A stretch of DNA of 64,000 nt from AP-15 sp963790875 (lineage in GTDB: Bacteria; Pseudomonadota; Alphaproteobacteria; ATCC43930; CGMCC-115725): positions 1-64,000 of the forward strand of contig CAWBQT010000006.1 in NCBI GenBank assembly GCA_963790875.1, given 5' to 3'. How positions within the stretch are numbered: the first letter of the stretch is position 1; the number at the start of each line of letters is the position of its first letter. The notes beneath the pieces are model-generated. The model had not been told where the DNA came from. It did not search any database and saw only the letters and a program-made list of their open reading frames with translations. A program made the position numbers and the translations under genes. Shown here one piece after another: positions 54,383-63,009 of this stretch.

Positions 54383-55852
54383 GCGATCCTCCAATTGTGA
54401 GATACGTCCTTGTCCCAAGAACGCAATGGTTCCGGTTTCTCATTCCGGAAAATAAATTAAAGGGTCTTAGGTCGGTGAAGCAAGATTCGGAATCTACTCA
54501 GGAAGGCCTGTAGCTCGTGCATCTGAGTCCCGATCTTCAAGAAGATTTGTTAGAAGCTCGCGTGTTCCGGCCCGGGTAAGGTCGTAGCGGGCCGCCGTGG
54601 ATATACCTGCCAACCCTGCCGCGCTGGTTGACGGACGAGCCATCAAATCATTCTCCGCTGCCGCCGAACGCGCCGGCCGCGCGGCGAAGATCGCGGTCAG
54701 GGGGCGATGGCGACACAGACCCGCGCCTGCAGTTGCCGCGGGTCCCGGACCAGTCGGCCAGTGTCCGCAACAACCCCGACCGCCCGCGGGGCGTGTGTCC
54801 ATCGCGCCCGCGGCGGGCAATTTTCGCGGCGCCTCCGAGAGCTCCGGCCGGGTGCAAGGGGCGACCTCTCACGCCCTGCGCTTGGCCGTCGAGCCTGCGA
54901 CTGGCTGCTGCCGCAATGAGCCGGGCCGAGCGCGACAAGGACGACCGCCGGGGGCGCGAGATCGTCGCCGTGCACGCTGGGATCGAGCACCAAGGCCGAG
55001 CGCGTGCCGGTGCTGCATCGCCGGCCGACGAAATCACCCTCCTTCACGCATGGCGAGTTGACGTTGCGGATCTTCGACGCGATGCGGACTAGCGGCACGG
55101 GAAAATCCGCTATTCGGGCGCGAATTGGACCGTTGCGAAAATCGCTTGACTTATGGGGTTATATGATGATATATACGTAACAACCATGTGGCGCCGTCCC
55201 GTCCATCTGCGATGGCAAACTGAGTTGCCGTGACGAATTAGCGACGGCACACTTCTTGCGCGCTATACCGCGGTACCGAAACTGAGGTATAGCGCCTTGC
55301 GATCGATTCAGGATTTCTCCACAATTTGCGGTCATGGGAGTGACGCTGGTCACGCTGTTCCGGTCCGGTAACAGCCAACATTCGCGATTGACCGATGTGC
55401 GCACGGCGCATGATCCTGCCCCTCCTCCTGGAACTCCGCCCTCCGCTCCCGATGTTGATGCCTATGTGGAGGCCGTGTCTGGCGACATCTGGGTTTCATC
55501 GGCGACCGGCGCCGCCGCGTCGGCGATGGATGGGAAAGATCCTGGTTGGCGGAAACCGTGGTGCTTACCCGCAGGAGCTACCTACCCAGATACGCTGCAG
55601 CTTTGGCAATAATCCGCAAGGGCATTGGACGTTTGCGCCAGCCTATGACATGTCCCTTGCTGATTTCAAAGCCGAGCTGGCGAAAGTTGCGGCATGGCAA
55701 AAATTGTTTCCTTGAGCGGCGGAGAACGCGGTAATGCTGCTCTTAACTTGGAAGACGCGTCAACTGATCGATTCAGCCGTGAAGGAATTGGCTGATGACA
55801 CACAGCGTTCCATCGTTCCATCTGGCAAGAGTGGGTAAAAGACAATCCACAA
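54383..55852. other. 1.4-kb stretch without a confident gene
   Basis: The first part (54490-55100) is high-GC with long frames in most phases and no recognisable motif. A minus-strand frame with FVGRRCSTGTRSALVLDPSV may be a gene remnant. From 55130 to 55850 the DNA is AT-richer; a plus-strand scrap (GHWTFAPAYDMSLADF near 55620) faintly recalls the C-terminal part of HipA kinases. Nothing here is firm. Confidence 0.45.
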
Positions 55853-56068
55853 TTGCGACTACCTGGCGGCATCATTGACGATCAGCACGGCCCCCCTCCT
55901 CGCGATGTCGTTTTCGTGATGCTTTCTGTGTTGGACCGGCTAGAAGCGGCGAAAAAGCATCGGCTTGGCGCCTATGGTATATCTGAAGACGAAATCTCTG
56001 ATCTAGAGAGCGATCTAACGTACATTGCGGGGTTATCCCGTGATTTACGACAAATTCCTGTTCAATAA
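55853..56068 (+). CDS. Possible small hypothetical protein
   Basis: 71 aa. The helical core VVFVMLSVLDRLEAAKKHRL, then GISEDEISDLESDLTYIAGL looks genuine. There is no good ribosome site at the ATG, so it may be the end of a longer, broken gene. No family recognised. Confidence 0.4.
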   Translation: MRLPGGIIDDQHGPPPRDVVFVMLSVLDRLEAAKKHRLGAYGISEDEISDLESDLTYIAGLSRDLRQIPVQ

Positions 56069-56327
56069 TCGCCAGCGCAACGCGCGCCCGCGGCCAATCT
56101 TCTCGACCTTGCCCTTGCGCTGCCAAAGGGCTCGATCCCGAGCACGACAAGCCGACCCGGACGGACTTCGTGCGCCGGGGCGCGCTGGCGATCGGCGACA
56201 TGCTTTGTCTCGCATCGCCTAGGCGGCGATCTCGAAGCTGGTCACGTAACCGCGCGCGTCCATCTCTTAGTAACCGTGCTCACGTCGCCCAGGTCAGCAC
56301 GAACCATCGGCTCGGCTCGATCGCATT

Positions 56328-56790
56328 TCAAGAACAAGGCGTCGGCCATCGCCGAGCCCAGCGGTCGAGTGTCGCGAACCCCTCCCCGTCGGCTCCGTTG
56401 CCCTGATAGCGGCTCGCCCCCCTGAGCGGCACGCGCTCGGCCTTGATGCCAATATCGTCGAGCACCGCGGTTTGCGCGGCGATCGCCGGGCGCAACACCT
56501 CGAATTCCTCGATGTCGCAGGCCTTGAGGATCAGCGCCGCGCGCTTCCCCCGAGCCTCACGCGTCCACCACGCGGCATGCCCGGCCGACGGTTTGAGCCC
56601 GAAGCACACTCGCCGAGTTCGATGCCCGCGGCCGCGCCAAGCTCATATGCGGCGATACCGGCGGCGAAGCGCTGGCCGAGCGTCGCACCACCGTCCGGCA
56701 GGGCGGCGATCAGCGCCACTACGCCGCGCAGCAGCGCGATCCCTTTCTCCGGAGCGTCGGCTTCGTCGAGCGGATCCTCGCTCGCGTGCG
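56328..56790 (-). pseudogene. Phage-type hypothetical protein, frameshifted
   Basis: Two frames: the first includes LIAALPDGGATLGQRFAAGI and AAYELGAAAGIELGE; the second continues FGLKPSAGHAAWWTREARGK, ALILKACDIEEFEVLRPAIA and DDIGIKAERVPL. It lies immediately downstream of the terminase small-subunit gene on the same strand. The position would suit a phage gene but I cannot name it. It is not a terminase large subunit. Confidence 0.5.
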
Positions 56791-56800
56791 CGCGCGACCC

Positions 56801-57205
56801 TCATTCGGGCGCTGGGTTCTTTGATCCGTAGTTGACGACGAGCCTCGGCGCCGGCGGCGTCGCGTAGCGGCCGGTAGCGGCGGCGACCGCCCTATCAGCC
56901 GCCTCCTCTTTCTTGCCGGTCTCATGGACGCGCCGGTGGACATAAGGCGCCGCGGCAATCGCCATGTGGTCGCGGCGCCTCGCGCTCGCCGCGGGATCGT
57001 TCATCACCGCGAGCATGTAGCCGAGCGGGTCTTTCGTCTTTTGGCCCGGCTCCGGCGCCGCCGCCGCTCCCCACCCTTCGGCCTTCGCGTGCTTGCGGAC
57101 TGCGGCGTCCGACACTCCCCATTGCCGACCGAGGCCGCGCGCCGAAGCGCCAGCCTCAAAGGCGGCGCGGACCAACGCCCAATCGGATTTCGTCTTCTGG
57201 CTCAT
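56801..57205 (-). CDS. Terminase small-subunit-like protein
   Basis: 134 aa from ATG 57205, with GAGGAG upstream. The N-terminal helix-turn-helix WALVRAAFEAGASARGLGRQ then WGVSDAAVRKHAKAEGW is the DNA-recognition part. The middle DPLGYMLAVMNDPAASARRR and DHMAIAAAPYVHRRVHETGK is typical of alphaproteobacterial phage small terminases. In phage satellites such a subunit redirects helper packaging. No large subunit is present in the window. Confidence 0.8.
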   Translation of the reverse strand: MSQKTKSDWALVRAAFEAGASARGLGRQWGVSDAAVRKHAKAEGWGAAAAPEPGQKTKDPLGYMLAVMNDPAASARRRDHMAIAAAPYVHRRVHETGKKEEAADRAVAAATGRYATPPAPRLVVNYGSKNPAPE

Positions 57206-57840
57206 GGGTTCGCGCGAACTCCTCTTCGAACTCCCTGAAAACATAGGCGCCCGTCGGCCTAAAAGCTGGACGGTCTTGGGGTTTTTGAGCCAAATCTTGA
57301 ATTCCGCGAAAATCTCTGATCGGTGAAAAAATTCTCCGCGAATGAGCACAATGCGGTAGCTCCCTCGCCGCGTCGGCCGAAGCTTGACCCTCACCCGTAT
57401 TGGTTGCATTGACAGGCCGCTGCGCTCGCGATCGGGGAACCGGACCGGGGCGCGGGGATCAGCACCGCTTCGGCAATCGGTGCCATCCCGCCGCGGCACC
57501 GCCGAGGTGGTGGTGTTCGCCGATGGGAGGGAGCGAGCCGGACGGGCAGAGTTTGAAACCGTGCGGCGCCGCACGGGTTCTCTCCTGGGGTCGCACCCAC
57601 AAGAAGTCGTCGCCGGTCTCGCGGAGATCGCTCATAGCGGCGATGGGTGCGCCCAGTCCGGCACCGCCGCAGCGCACCCCCGGCACCGCCGCGAGCCGCC
57701 GAACACGGCGCCGAACACGCCCACCGAACATGTTCGAACACGTGTTCGGTCGTAGATAACATCTACGAACATACGAACATCTCCCTATAGGGATGTTCGG
57801 TGTTCGGATGTTCGGACCCGGCGATTGGGTCTGTCGCCCA
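57206..57840. other. Non-coding region with the CGAACA array
   Basis: No supported gene between terminase and helicase. The right part (57700-57814) carries the palindrome/iteron array described separately; the left part contains only high-GC chance frames. Confidence 0.55.
57700..57814. repeat. CGAACA/TGTTCG iteron-palindrome array
   Basis: Eleven hexamers in 115 bp. CGAACA starts at 57700, 57712, 57725, 57735, 57766 and 57774; TGTTCG starts at 57731, 57743, 57794, 57801 and 57809. Perfect palindromes CGAACATGTTCG (57725-57736) and CGAACACGTGTTCG (57735-57748) overlap, and 57774-57799 is a near-perfect 26-bp dyad centred on CCCTATAGGG. TAGAT-AAC-ATCTA lies between. It adjoins the primase-helicase gene: a candidate replication origin or multi-site operator. 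Confidence 0.8.
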
Positions 57841-59639
57841 TCAGCGGACAATCCACACCCAAAGATCCCATTTCGCGACGTTTCCGGCCTTGACCAGCTT
57901 CGCGGCGGCCCGCTTGAAGGCTATCCGCGTGGCATCGGGGGCGCCTTCGGAAATGCACCCTTTTTCGCAATAGCTTCGCCACAGACCTTCGGTCACACAC
58001 GGGGTCTGCGGCGGGATGTGTGCGCTCGCGGGCGGGATCGTCCCATCTCGGGCGATAGCGTCCTGCAGAAGCTCGAAGGCGCGGTCTTTCGCCTCCCGCT
58101 TGGTTCGAAGCTGCGCGCCGCGTTCGGATGCCCATTGGTCATTGGCCAAGGTGATGACGGCCGGTTCGAAGTCCGGCCGATTGTCCGGATTGCGCTCGCG
58201 CGCTTTGGTGAATTTCAGGCTGAACGCGATGTCGGCTCCGGGGCGCTCGATCTCCTCCATCAGGCCGACGGTGTCGAGCTGCCATTCCCGCGTTTTCGTG
58301 CCGTATCCGTGGCTCTCGTCGTGTCCGGTGTGGTGCGCCCAGACTTGGCCGATACTGCGTCGGGTGAGATCGCGGACCCATGGCAGGATCTGTTGCCAAG
58401 GCTCTTCCTCGCGCATGTCGCCGATCAGCAGCGCCTGCACGTTGTCGAAGATCAGCAGGTCGACCCCGCCAATGCCATCGATGATGACGTCAACGAATTT
58501 CTGCCCGGCTTCGCTGTTCAGCGGATCAAGGTCCGGATAATCCTCCCGGTTCAGAAAAAAGAAGCCAGGCGGCATCCCGCCATTGCGGCGCGCGGCGTCG
58601 ATAAGCCGTTTCCTGGCCAGCCTGCGGCTCATCTCGCCGTCCAGATAGAGCACGCGTCGAGCAGCGCCGCAGCCAGCCCAATGTAGGAATCCGCGTCCAT
58701 CGGCAATGGCCAAGCCAGCAGCCATAAGCACATTGGTCTTGCCGAGGCCGGTCGGACCTATGATCTCCACGCGTGCCGTGGTCGACAAGAGCTCGCCAAG
58801 CAGAAAATCAGGCTCGGAAATTTCGCGAGCGAGCCACCGCAATCCCGGCAAAAGGCCGATGTCGATCGAAGGCGTCTCGTGCTCTTGGGCCGGTGCCTCG
58901 ACCAGTCGCTCGACCAGTCGCTCGAGCTCGTCAGCAGTGCCGCCTCGGGCGAGCCAATCGCTCACGTCACCTTTGTCCGGCAGCCCGGGCAGCTTCGAAG
59001 AATGCGGACGGTCGCGGCAATGCCTTTGAGCTGCGCTGCTACGTCGCGCGCGTGCGCCCGGCCAGTCTCGTCATTGTCGGGGATGATCACAACCTGGCGG
59101 CCGGCGAGCCAGTGCGAGATCTCCCTTTTCCATTTCCGGGCCCCGCCGTGGTTGCAGGTTGAGAGGATCCCGACCTCGAAAAGGTTGTCGACGTCCTTTT
59201 CGCCCTCGACGACGAATACTGTCGCCATTGGGTCCGCCAATAGCTCGGGCAGCCGATACGGCAACGGCTCGATACCGTCCAAGTCCTTTATGAAGCCATC
59301 CGGCGCACCATTGGGGCGCCGCTGGAAAAACTTCTTCGGATTCAGGCGAACCGATTGATACCGCAGCCTGCCGTGCTCATCGCGATAGGAATAGGCGGCG
59401 ACAATGCGCGACGTGCCATCAGCCGGCTTCCCCCACAAACCGCGGGCGCGAAGCGCAGCGAGGACGTTTTCCTGTTCGCAGCCGGCGCGGCAGACAACCA
59501 GTAGCTTGCCGTTCTTTTGGGCAATCGAGAGGCTTGGGTCGCGGTCGTCATGCGCCGGGCATAGGCATCGCCAGCTGGCGCCATCGCGCTTGGCGCCACC
59601 GAGCGATTGAGCCAACGCCGCCGCAGTCAGTTCGGCCAT
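57841..59639 (-). pseudogene. Toprim primase-RecA-like helicase, split by a frameshift
   Basis: Start ATG 59639 (MAELTAAALAQSLGGAKRDG). A CHC2-type zinc motif (CLCPAHDDRDPSLSI, CRAGC) precedes the Toprim core: VFVVEGEKDVDNL and VVIIPDNDETGRAHA. Near 58990 the frame breaks; the next frame gives KLPGLPDKGDVSDWLARGGT, a linker normally found inside one fused protein. The RecA-like ATPase follows, with Walker A IGPTGLGKTN, Walker B VDLLIFDNVQ and WAHHTGHDE. The 58965 ATG is therefore probably not a native start. The product would prime and unwind at the element's own origin. Confidence 0.88.
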
Positions 59640-59952
59640 GTTATCTTGAACAACACGACGCGAACCAGGACGGTCCGGTCCGATGGGAAGACGAGGCGCG
59701 GCGTGGGCAGTAGCGGGAGCCTGTCGGCGCCAGTAACGGTAAGCCAAGCCGGATCGACCCCGGCGAATCGCTCGATGCGCGTGGTCGCCCGGTCGTCATT
59801 ATCAAGGCTACCAGCGACAACCAGCCACTCGATCACTTCGACGATGACCCGCTTAGCTTCGGGTTTCGCAAAATTGTCAGAATTGCCCGCCGGCGTCGCT
59901 GCTTGCGAGCCTCGCGCTCTCTCAGTGCTGCGAGATCCGCATCACCTGCCAT
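59627..59952 (-). pseudogene. Small hypothetical gene, frameshifted
   Basis: ATG 59952 starts MAGDADLAALREREARKQRR, a charged helix. The other frame continues FAKPEAKRVIVEVIEWLVVA, GSLDNDDRATTRIERFAGVD and LPTPRLVFPSDRTVLVRV, ending at 59627 and overlapping the primase start by 13 bp. The two pieces read as one ~108-aa protein with an indel near 59880. No family is known to me; its place in the replication operon suggests an accessory role. Confidence 0.45.
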
Positions 59953-60011
59953 TTGGCCGCCTCATCCGCCGAGCGGCATTCTCGTTTTGGCTCCGGAGGG
60001 CCGCGGCCCGC

Positions 60012-60227
60012 TTACACCGCCTCGCTGATGAAGCGATCCAATTCGCTGCGGTAATAGAACACCCTGCCTTGGATTTTGACTGGCCGCGGCCCCTTTCCTC
60101 GCATCTGCAAATTCGCCAGGGTCTTGGATGCGAGGCCGAGATAGCGGGCCGCATCATCGCGTGTCATTCGGCCGTCCGGAAGCACGCGAACACGCACCTG
60201 GTCGATAACCGGAACCGCTTCATCCAT
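60012..60227 (-). CDS. AlpA/excisionase-like HTH protein
   Basis: 71 aa from ATG 60227 (MDEAVPVIDQVRVRVLPDGR). The winged-HTH core MTRDDAARYLGLASKTLANL, QMRGKGPRPVKIQGRVFYYR then SELDRFI is the MerR-like fold of AlpA and excisionases (HTH_17). Such proteins switch island excision and replication on. It heads the minus-strand primase operon and is divergent from the Arc-like/integrase pair, the layout of a lysis-lysogeny switch. Confidence 0.85.
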   Translation of the reverse strand: MDEAVPVIDQVRVRVLPDGRMTRDDAARYLGLASKTLANLQMRGKGPRPVKIQGRVFYYRSELDRFISEAV

Positions 60228-60370
60228 CTCGCGTCGCCCAAGATTTGTCTTCGGTAGCAAAGCCGATTAAACCGACACAAGCACCGTCGTCAAGATTTGT
60301 CTTGACCAGCGAAGCCTATCGCGCCACCGTCCTTCCTCGGGAAGCCACGGGCAGCATGGGGAAACGGTAG

Positions 60371-60949
60371 ATGGCCAAAGGAACCGAGCCGCGCCCCGGC
60401 CCTCGGCCGCGAGGACCGTTCGAGGACAAACGGCGCACGCTCACCACGCGAATCACCGACGGCACGAGAGATCGGCTCGATACGGCTGCCGCAGCCGCCG
60501 GCCGCTCGCTCAGCCAGGAAATCGAGATGCGTCTCGAACAGTCGTTCCGAGACGAAGACCGGGCCGTCCTCTTCAGCGAAGCGTTTTATGGGCCGCAGCT
60601 CGCCGGAATTCTTCAGCTTATAGGCGCAGTGACCCGAAACGTAGTGGCGCAATCGCAGTGGTTAGAAGATCCAGGCGCGTTTTCTACGGTGTTGACAGCC
60701 ATTGAAGAAACATTGTCTGCGATTCGACCAGCCGGAGATGATCTGAAGCGCCAAGACGTCAACCTGACTAGAGAAATTTCACGCCATTGGCTTTTGCAGA
60801 TCGCAGCAAAACATGCGCCCGACGATCGCAATTATCTTGCTCGGTGGGGCAGGTCAGTGCGGGCAGGGCTCGGCGAGCCGGCGGCGGCGCGCATTGCGAA
60901 GTGGCTGGGCAATGGTGATGTGGTCGTCGCTCGGGGAGGCGAACAATGA
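60371..60949 (+). CDS. Arc-type RHH regulator before the integrase
   Basis: 192 aa. The N-terminal RHH domain has RTLTTRITDGTRDRLDTAAA then AGRSLSQEIEMRLEQSF, as in Arc/MetJ-type repressors. The remaining ~120 aa are helical (LAGILQLIGAVTRNVVAQSQ) and of unknown role. The stop overlaps the integrase start (ATGA). It is likely an autoregulator that sets integrase levels. Confidence 0.8.
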   Translation: MAKGTEPRPGPRPRGPFEDKRRTLTTRITDGTRDRLDTAAAAAGRSLSQEIEMRLEQSFRDEDRAVLFSEAFYGPQLAGILQLIGAVTRNVVAQSQWLEDPGAFSTVLTAIEETLSAIRPAGDDLKRQDVNLTREISRHWLLQIAAKHAPDDRNYLARWGRSVRAGLGEPAAARIAKWLGNGDVVVARGGEQ

Positions 60950-62194
60950 GCCGCTTCAGCAAGCTTGACCGCGGCAAAATCCGCGGTCTGAAGCCCGGCC
61001 AAAAGCTCGCCGAGCATGGAATTACCGTCGAGCGCCGTGCCGATGGTGATCTTCGCTACAGCGTCAACGTCATGGTCGACGGCCGCCGCATCCATCGGGT
61101 CGTCGGGGTCGAGTTCGAAGGCGTCACGCGCACACAGGCAGAAGAGTTTATCGAGCGGGTGCGGACTGATGCCCGCGCGGGCCGGCTGTCGCTGCCAAAG
61201 GGCCGCAAGCTCGCTCGCACTTTCGGCGGGGCTGCGGCCGACTATCTCGACCGGCTGAAGCAGGACGGCGGCAAAAACATCAAGATCAAAGAGCGGCAGA
61301 TCCGCATGTACCTGCGGCCTTTCTTCGGCGCCGCCCGGCTCGACGCTATAGCCGCGCTCGATATCGAGCGCTACCGGCGCCAGCGCCGCAGCGCCAAGCC
61401 AAAACCTGCGGAAGCCACCATCAACCGCGAGCTGGCGACGCTGTCGCACATCTTCTCTAAAGCGGTCGAATGGGGCTGGCTCGACCGCGTGCCGGTCAGG
61501 GCGAAGAAAGCCAAGGAGAGTGACGGCCGGATCATTGCTCTTGCCGCCGACGACTGCGACGCCTTGATGACCGCGGCGATCGCCGGCGCCGACCCCGATT
61601 TGTGGCTGTTCGTCGCCTTCGGGCTCAATACGGCGATGCGGCACAGCGAGATCCTCGCTGCGCGCTGGGATCAACTCGACCTCGAAGCGCCGACGGCTTT
61701 TCATTCCAGACGCGAAGGCTGGCCAGCGCTCTCAACCGTTGACCGCGGAACTGGTGGAGATCCTGCGCGGCGAGCGCGAGGGCCGCGATGACCGGGAGGG
61801 TTGGATCTTCCCATCGCCGCATTCCGACACTGCGACCGGGCATCGTGCACGGATGGATCGGCCGTTCGCCGATGCGGTCGAGCGCGCCGGGCTCGACCCC
61901 GAGACAGTGACGCCGCACGTGATGCGGCATACCGCAATCACCCGTCTGGTCGAGGCGGGCGTCGACCTCCCCACGGTGCAGCGGATCAGCGGCCATAAGA
62001 CGATCGCGATGGTGCTTCGCTACGCGCATGTGCACGACCCGCACATAGACGAAGCGATCCGCGCGCTCGGGCGAACATCGCCGGAACAGGCCGGGAATGC
62101 ACCGGGAAGCTCGGCTACACAGGAATTACACAGACAGCCGAAAACCGCGGCGCATCGAACGGCGGCAAAACGGCCTAAATTACGCGTTGTTTGA
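60946..62194 (+). pseudogene. int: Island tyrosine integrase, one frameshift
   Basis: The N-terminal arm-binding part (GKIRGLKPGQKLAEHGITVE, YSVNVMVDGRRIHRVVG) is followed by the SAM-like core-binding domain (YLDRLKQDGGKNIKIKERQI) and the catalytic domain with FGLNTAMRHSEILAARWDQL (first Arg). At about 61695 the frame shifts; the next frame reads RLFIPDAKAGQRSQPLTAEL, PHVMRHTAITRLVEAGVDLP (H-x-x-R) and ISGHKTIAMVLRYAHVH (His and Tyr). Repaired length is ~416 aa. It ends 14 bp from the tRNA-Cys 3' end and is the obvious enzyme for the att sites. Confidence 0.93.
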
Positions 62195-62204
62195 GTGGGT
62201 TATC

Positions 62205-62255
62205 GCCCTGGAGGCCGGAAGCGGAATTCGAACCGCTGTACGAGGATTTGCAGTC
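62205..62255 (-). repeat. Right attachment-site copy
   Basis: This is the 3' half of tRNA-Cys plus four flanking bases, repeated at 431-480. Everything left of it to the left copy is the island; tRNA 5' half, rpoZ and the RelA/SpoT gene to the right are chromosome. Confidence 0.85.
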
Positions 62256-62283
62256 CTCTGCATAACCACTCTGCCATCCGGCC
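62209..62283 (-). tRNA. tRNA-Cys (GCA)
   Basis: The reverse strand gives a 75-nt cloverleaf with acceptor GGCCGGA / TCCGGCC, encoded CCA, anticodon loop CTGCAAA (GCA, cysteine) and T loop GGTTCGAATTCC. The gene is intact, rebuilt by the island's right end after integration. Confidence 0.97.
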
Positions 62284-62318
62284 GGCGGCCGTATATAGGA
62301 GTGCGCCGGGCCGGGGGT

Positions 62319-62343
62319 CAAGCAAGCAAGCAAGCAAGCAAGC
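62319..62343. repeat. Tetranucleotide repeat (CAAG)6
   Basis: Six CAAG units plus one C, between tRNA-Cys and rpoZ. Such tracts change length by replication slippage. It is 74 bp upstream of the rpoZ start. Confidence 0.95.
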
Positions 62344-62416
62344 CCGCGCCCGGCTGTTGCCCCGGTTTGCGCCACCCCATATAGTCAACAGTTTAGAACT
62401 GAGCGAGAGTAGAGCG

Positions 62417-62914
62417 ATGGCGCGCGTTACCGTCGAAGATTGTGTCGTCAAGGTGCCGAACCGTTTCGAGCTGGTGCTGCTCGCCGCGCAGCGGGCGCGC
62501 GAGATCACCTCGGGCGCACCGTTGACGCTCGATCGCGACGACGACAAGAACCCCGTCGTCGCCTTGCGCGAGATTGCCGACGAAACGGTCGGACTGGTCC
62601 AGCTGAAAGATTCGGTCGTGCGCGGCATGCAGAAGCACGTCGAGATCGACGAGCCCGAAGAAACCCATGAGCTCGAAGTCGATCCGTTGACCTTCGGGGT
62701 CGCCGCGCCGATCGCGTCCTTCGATGGCGAGGAGGAGGCAGAGGACGCCGAGCTGGCCGCCGACGAGGACGGCCTCGAGGCGGACGGGGCGGAAGCGCTC
62801 GACGACGATATCGCCGACGCGCTTGCCGAAGAAATCTTGACCGGCGAGGACGACGTCGATCTTGCCGACACCCCCGAACCTGATCTCGCCAACGAGTTCG
62901 ACGAGGAGGTCTGA
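62417..62914 (+). CDS. rpoZ: RNA polymerase omega subunit
   Basis: 165 aa. The conserved N-terminal ~60 residues MARVTVEDCVVKVPNRFELV, then LLAAQRAREITSGA and NPVVALREIADETV match omega and its ppGpp-binding MAR motif. The ~95-aa C-terminal extension is highly acidic (DDIADALAEEILTGEDDVDL), longer than in E. coli (91 aa) but usual in alphaproteobacteria. It helps assemble the beta' subunit. It is adjacent to the RelA/SpoT gene, a common order. Confidence 0.97.
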   Translation: MARVTVEDCVVKVPNRFELVLLAAQRAREITSGAPLTLDRDDDKNPVVALREIADETVGLVQLKDSVVRGMQKHVEIDEPEETHELEVDPLTFGVAAPIASFDGEEEAEDAELAADEDGLEADGAEALDDDIADALAEEILTGEDDVDLADTPEPDLANEFDEEV

Positions 62915-63009
62915 ACGCAGGCGATGGCGCGGCCCCGGCCGGCGGGTGGCGCACCGGCAACTCTGTGCACGCGACCGCGCGGCTGCGGCGCGATGCTGGG
63001 CTGCCGATC

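Larger units (their letters stand above)
431..62255. mobile_element. Genomic island integrated in tRNA-Cys
   Basis: The 3' half of the tRNA-Cys gene occurs twice in the same orientation, at 431-480 and 62205-62255, differing by one missing T in the left copy. The right copy belongs to the complete tRNA-Cys. A tyrosine integrase gene lies directly inside the right copy, the usual arrangement when an element recombines at a tRNA 3' end. Inside are two insertion sequences, toxin-antitoxin and defence genes, relic integrases and a metabolic block. No relaxase, VirB/D4 or phage structural genes beyond a terminase small subunit are visible. It could be a composite of several insertions rather than one element. 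Confidence 0.85.

Noticed and set aside
55334..55735. Possible HipA-like kinase tail
   Set aside because: Only one short stretch (GHWTFAPAYDMS) is reminiscent; surrounding frames are incoherent, so it is noted only within the gap entry.
57700..57814. CRISPR array
   Set aside because: Repeats are hexamers with irregular spacing, no uniform spacers and no cas genes in the window.
431..62255. Integrative conjugative element
   Set aside because: No relaxase, coupling protein or type IV secretion genes were seen.
62200..62970. 256-aa Ser-rich minus-strand frame
   Set aside because: Antisense of the acidic omega tail; the composition is the mirror of GAC/GAG codons.
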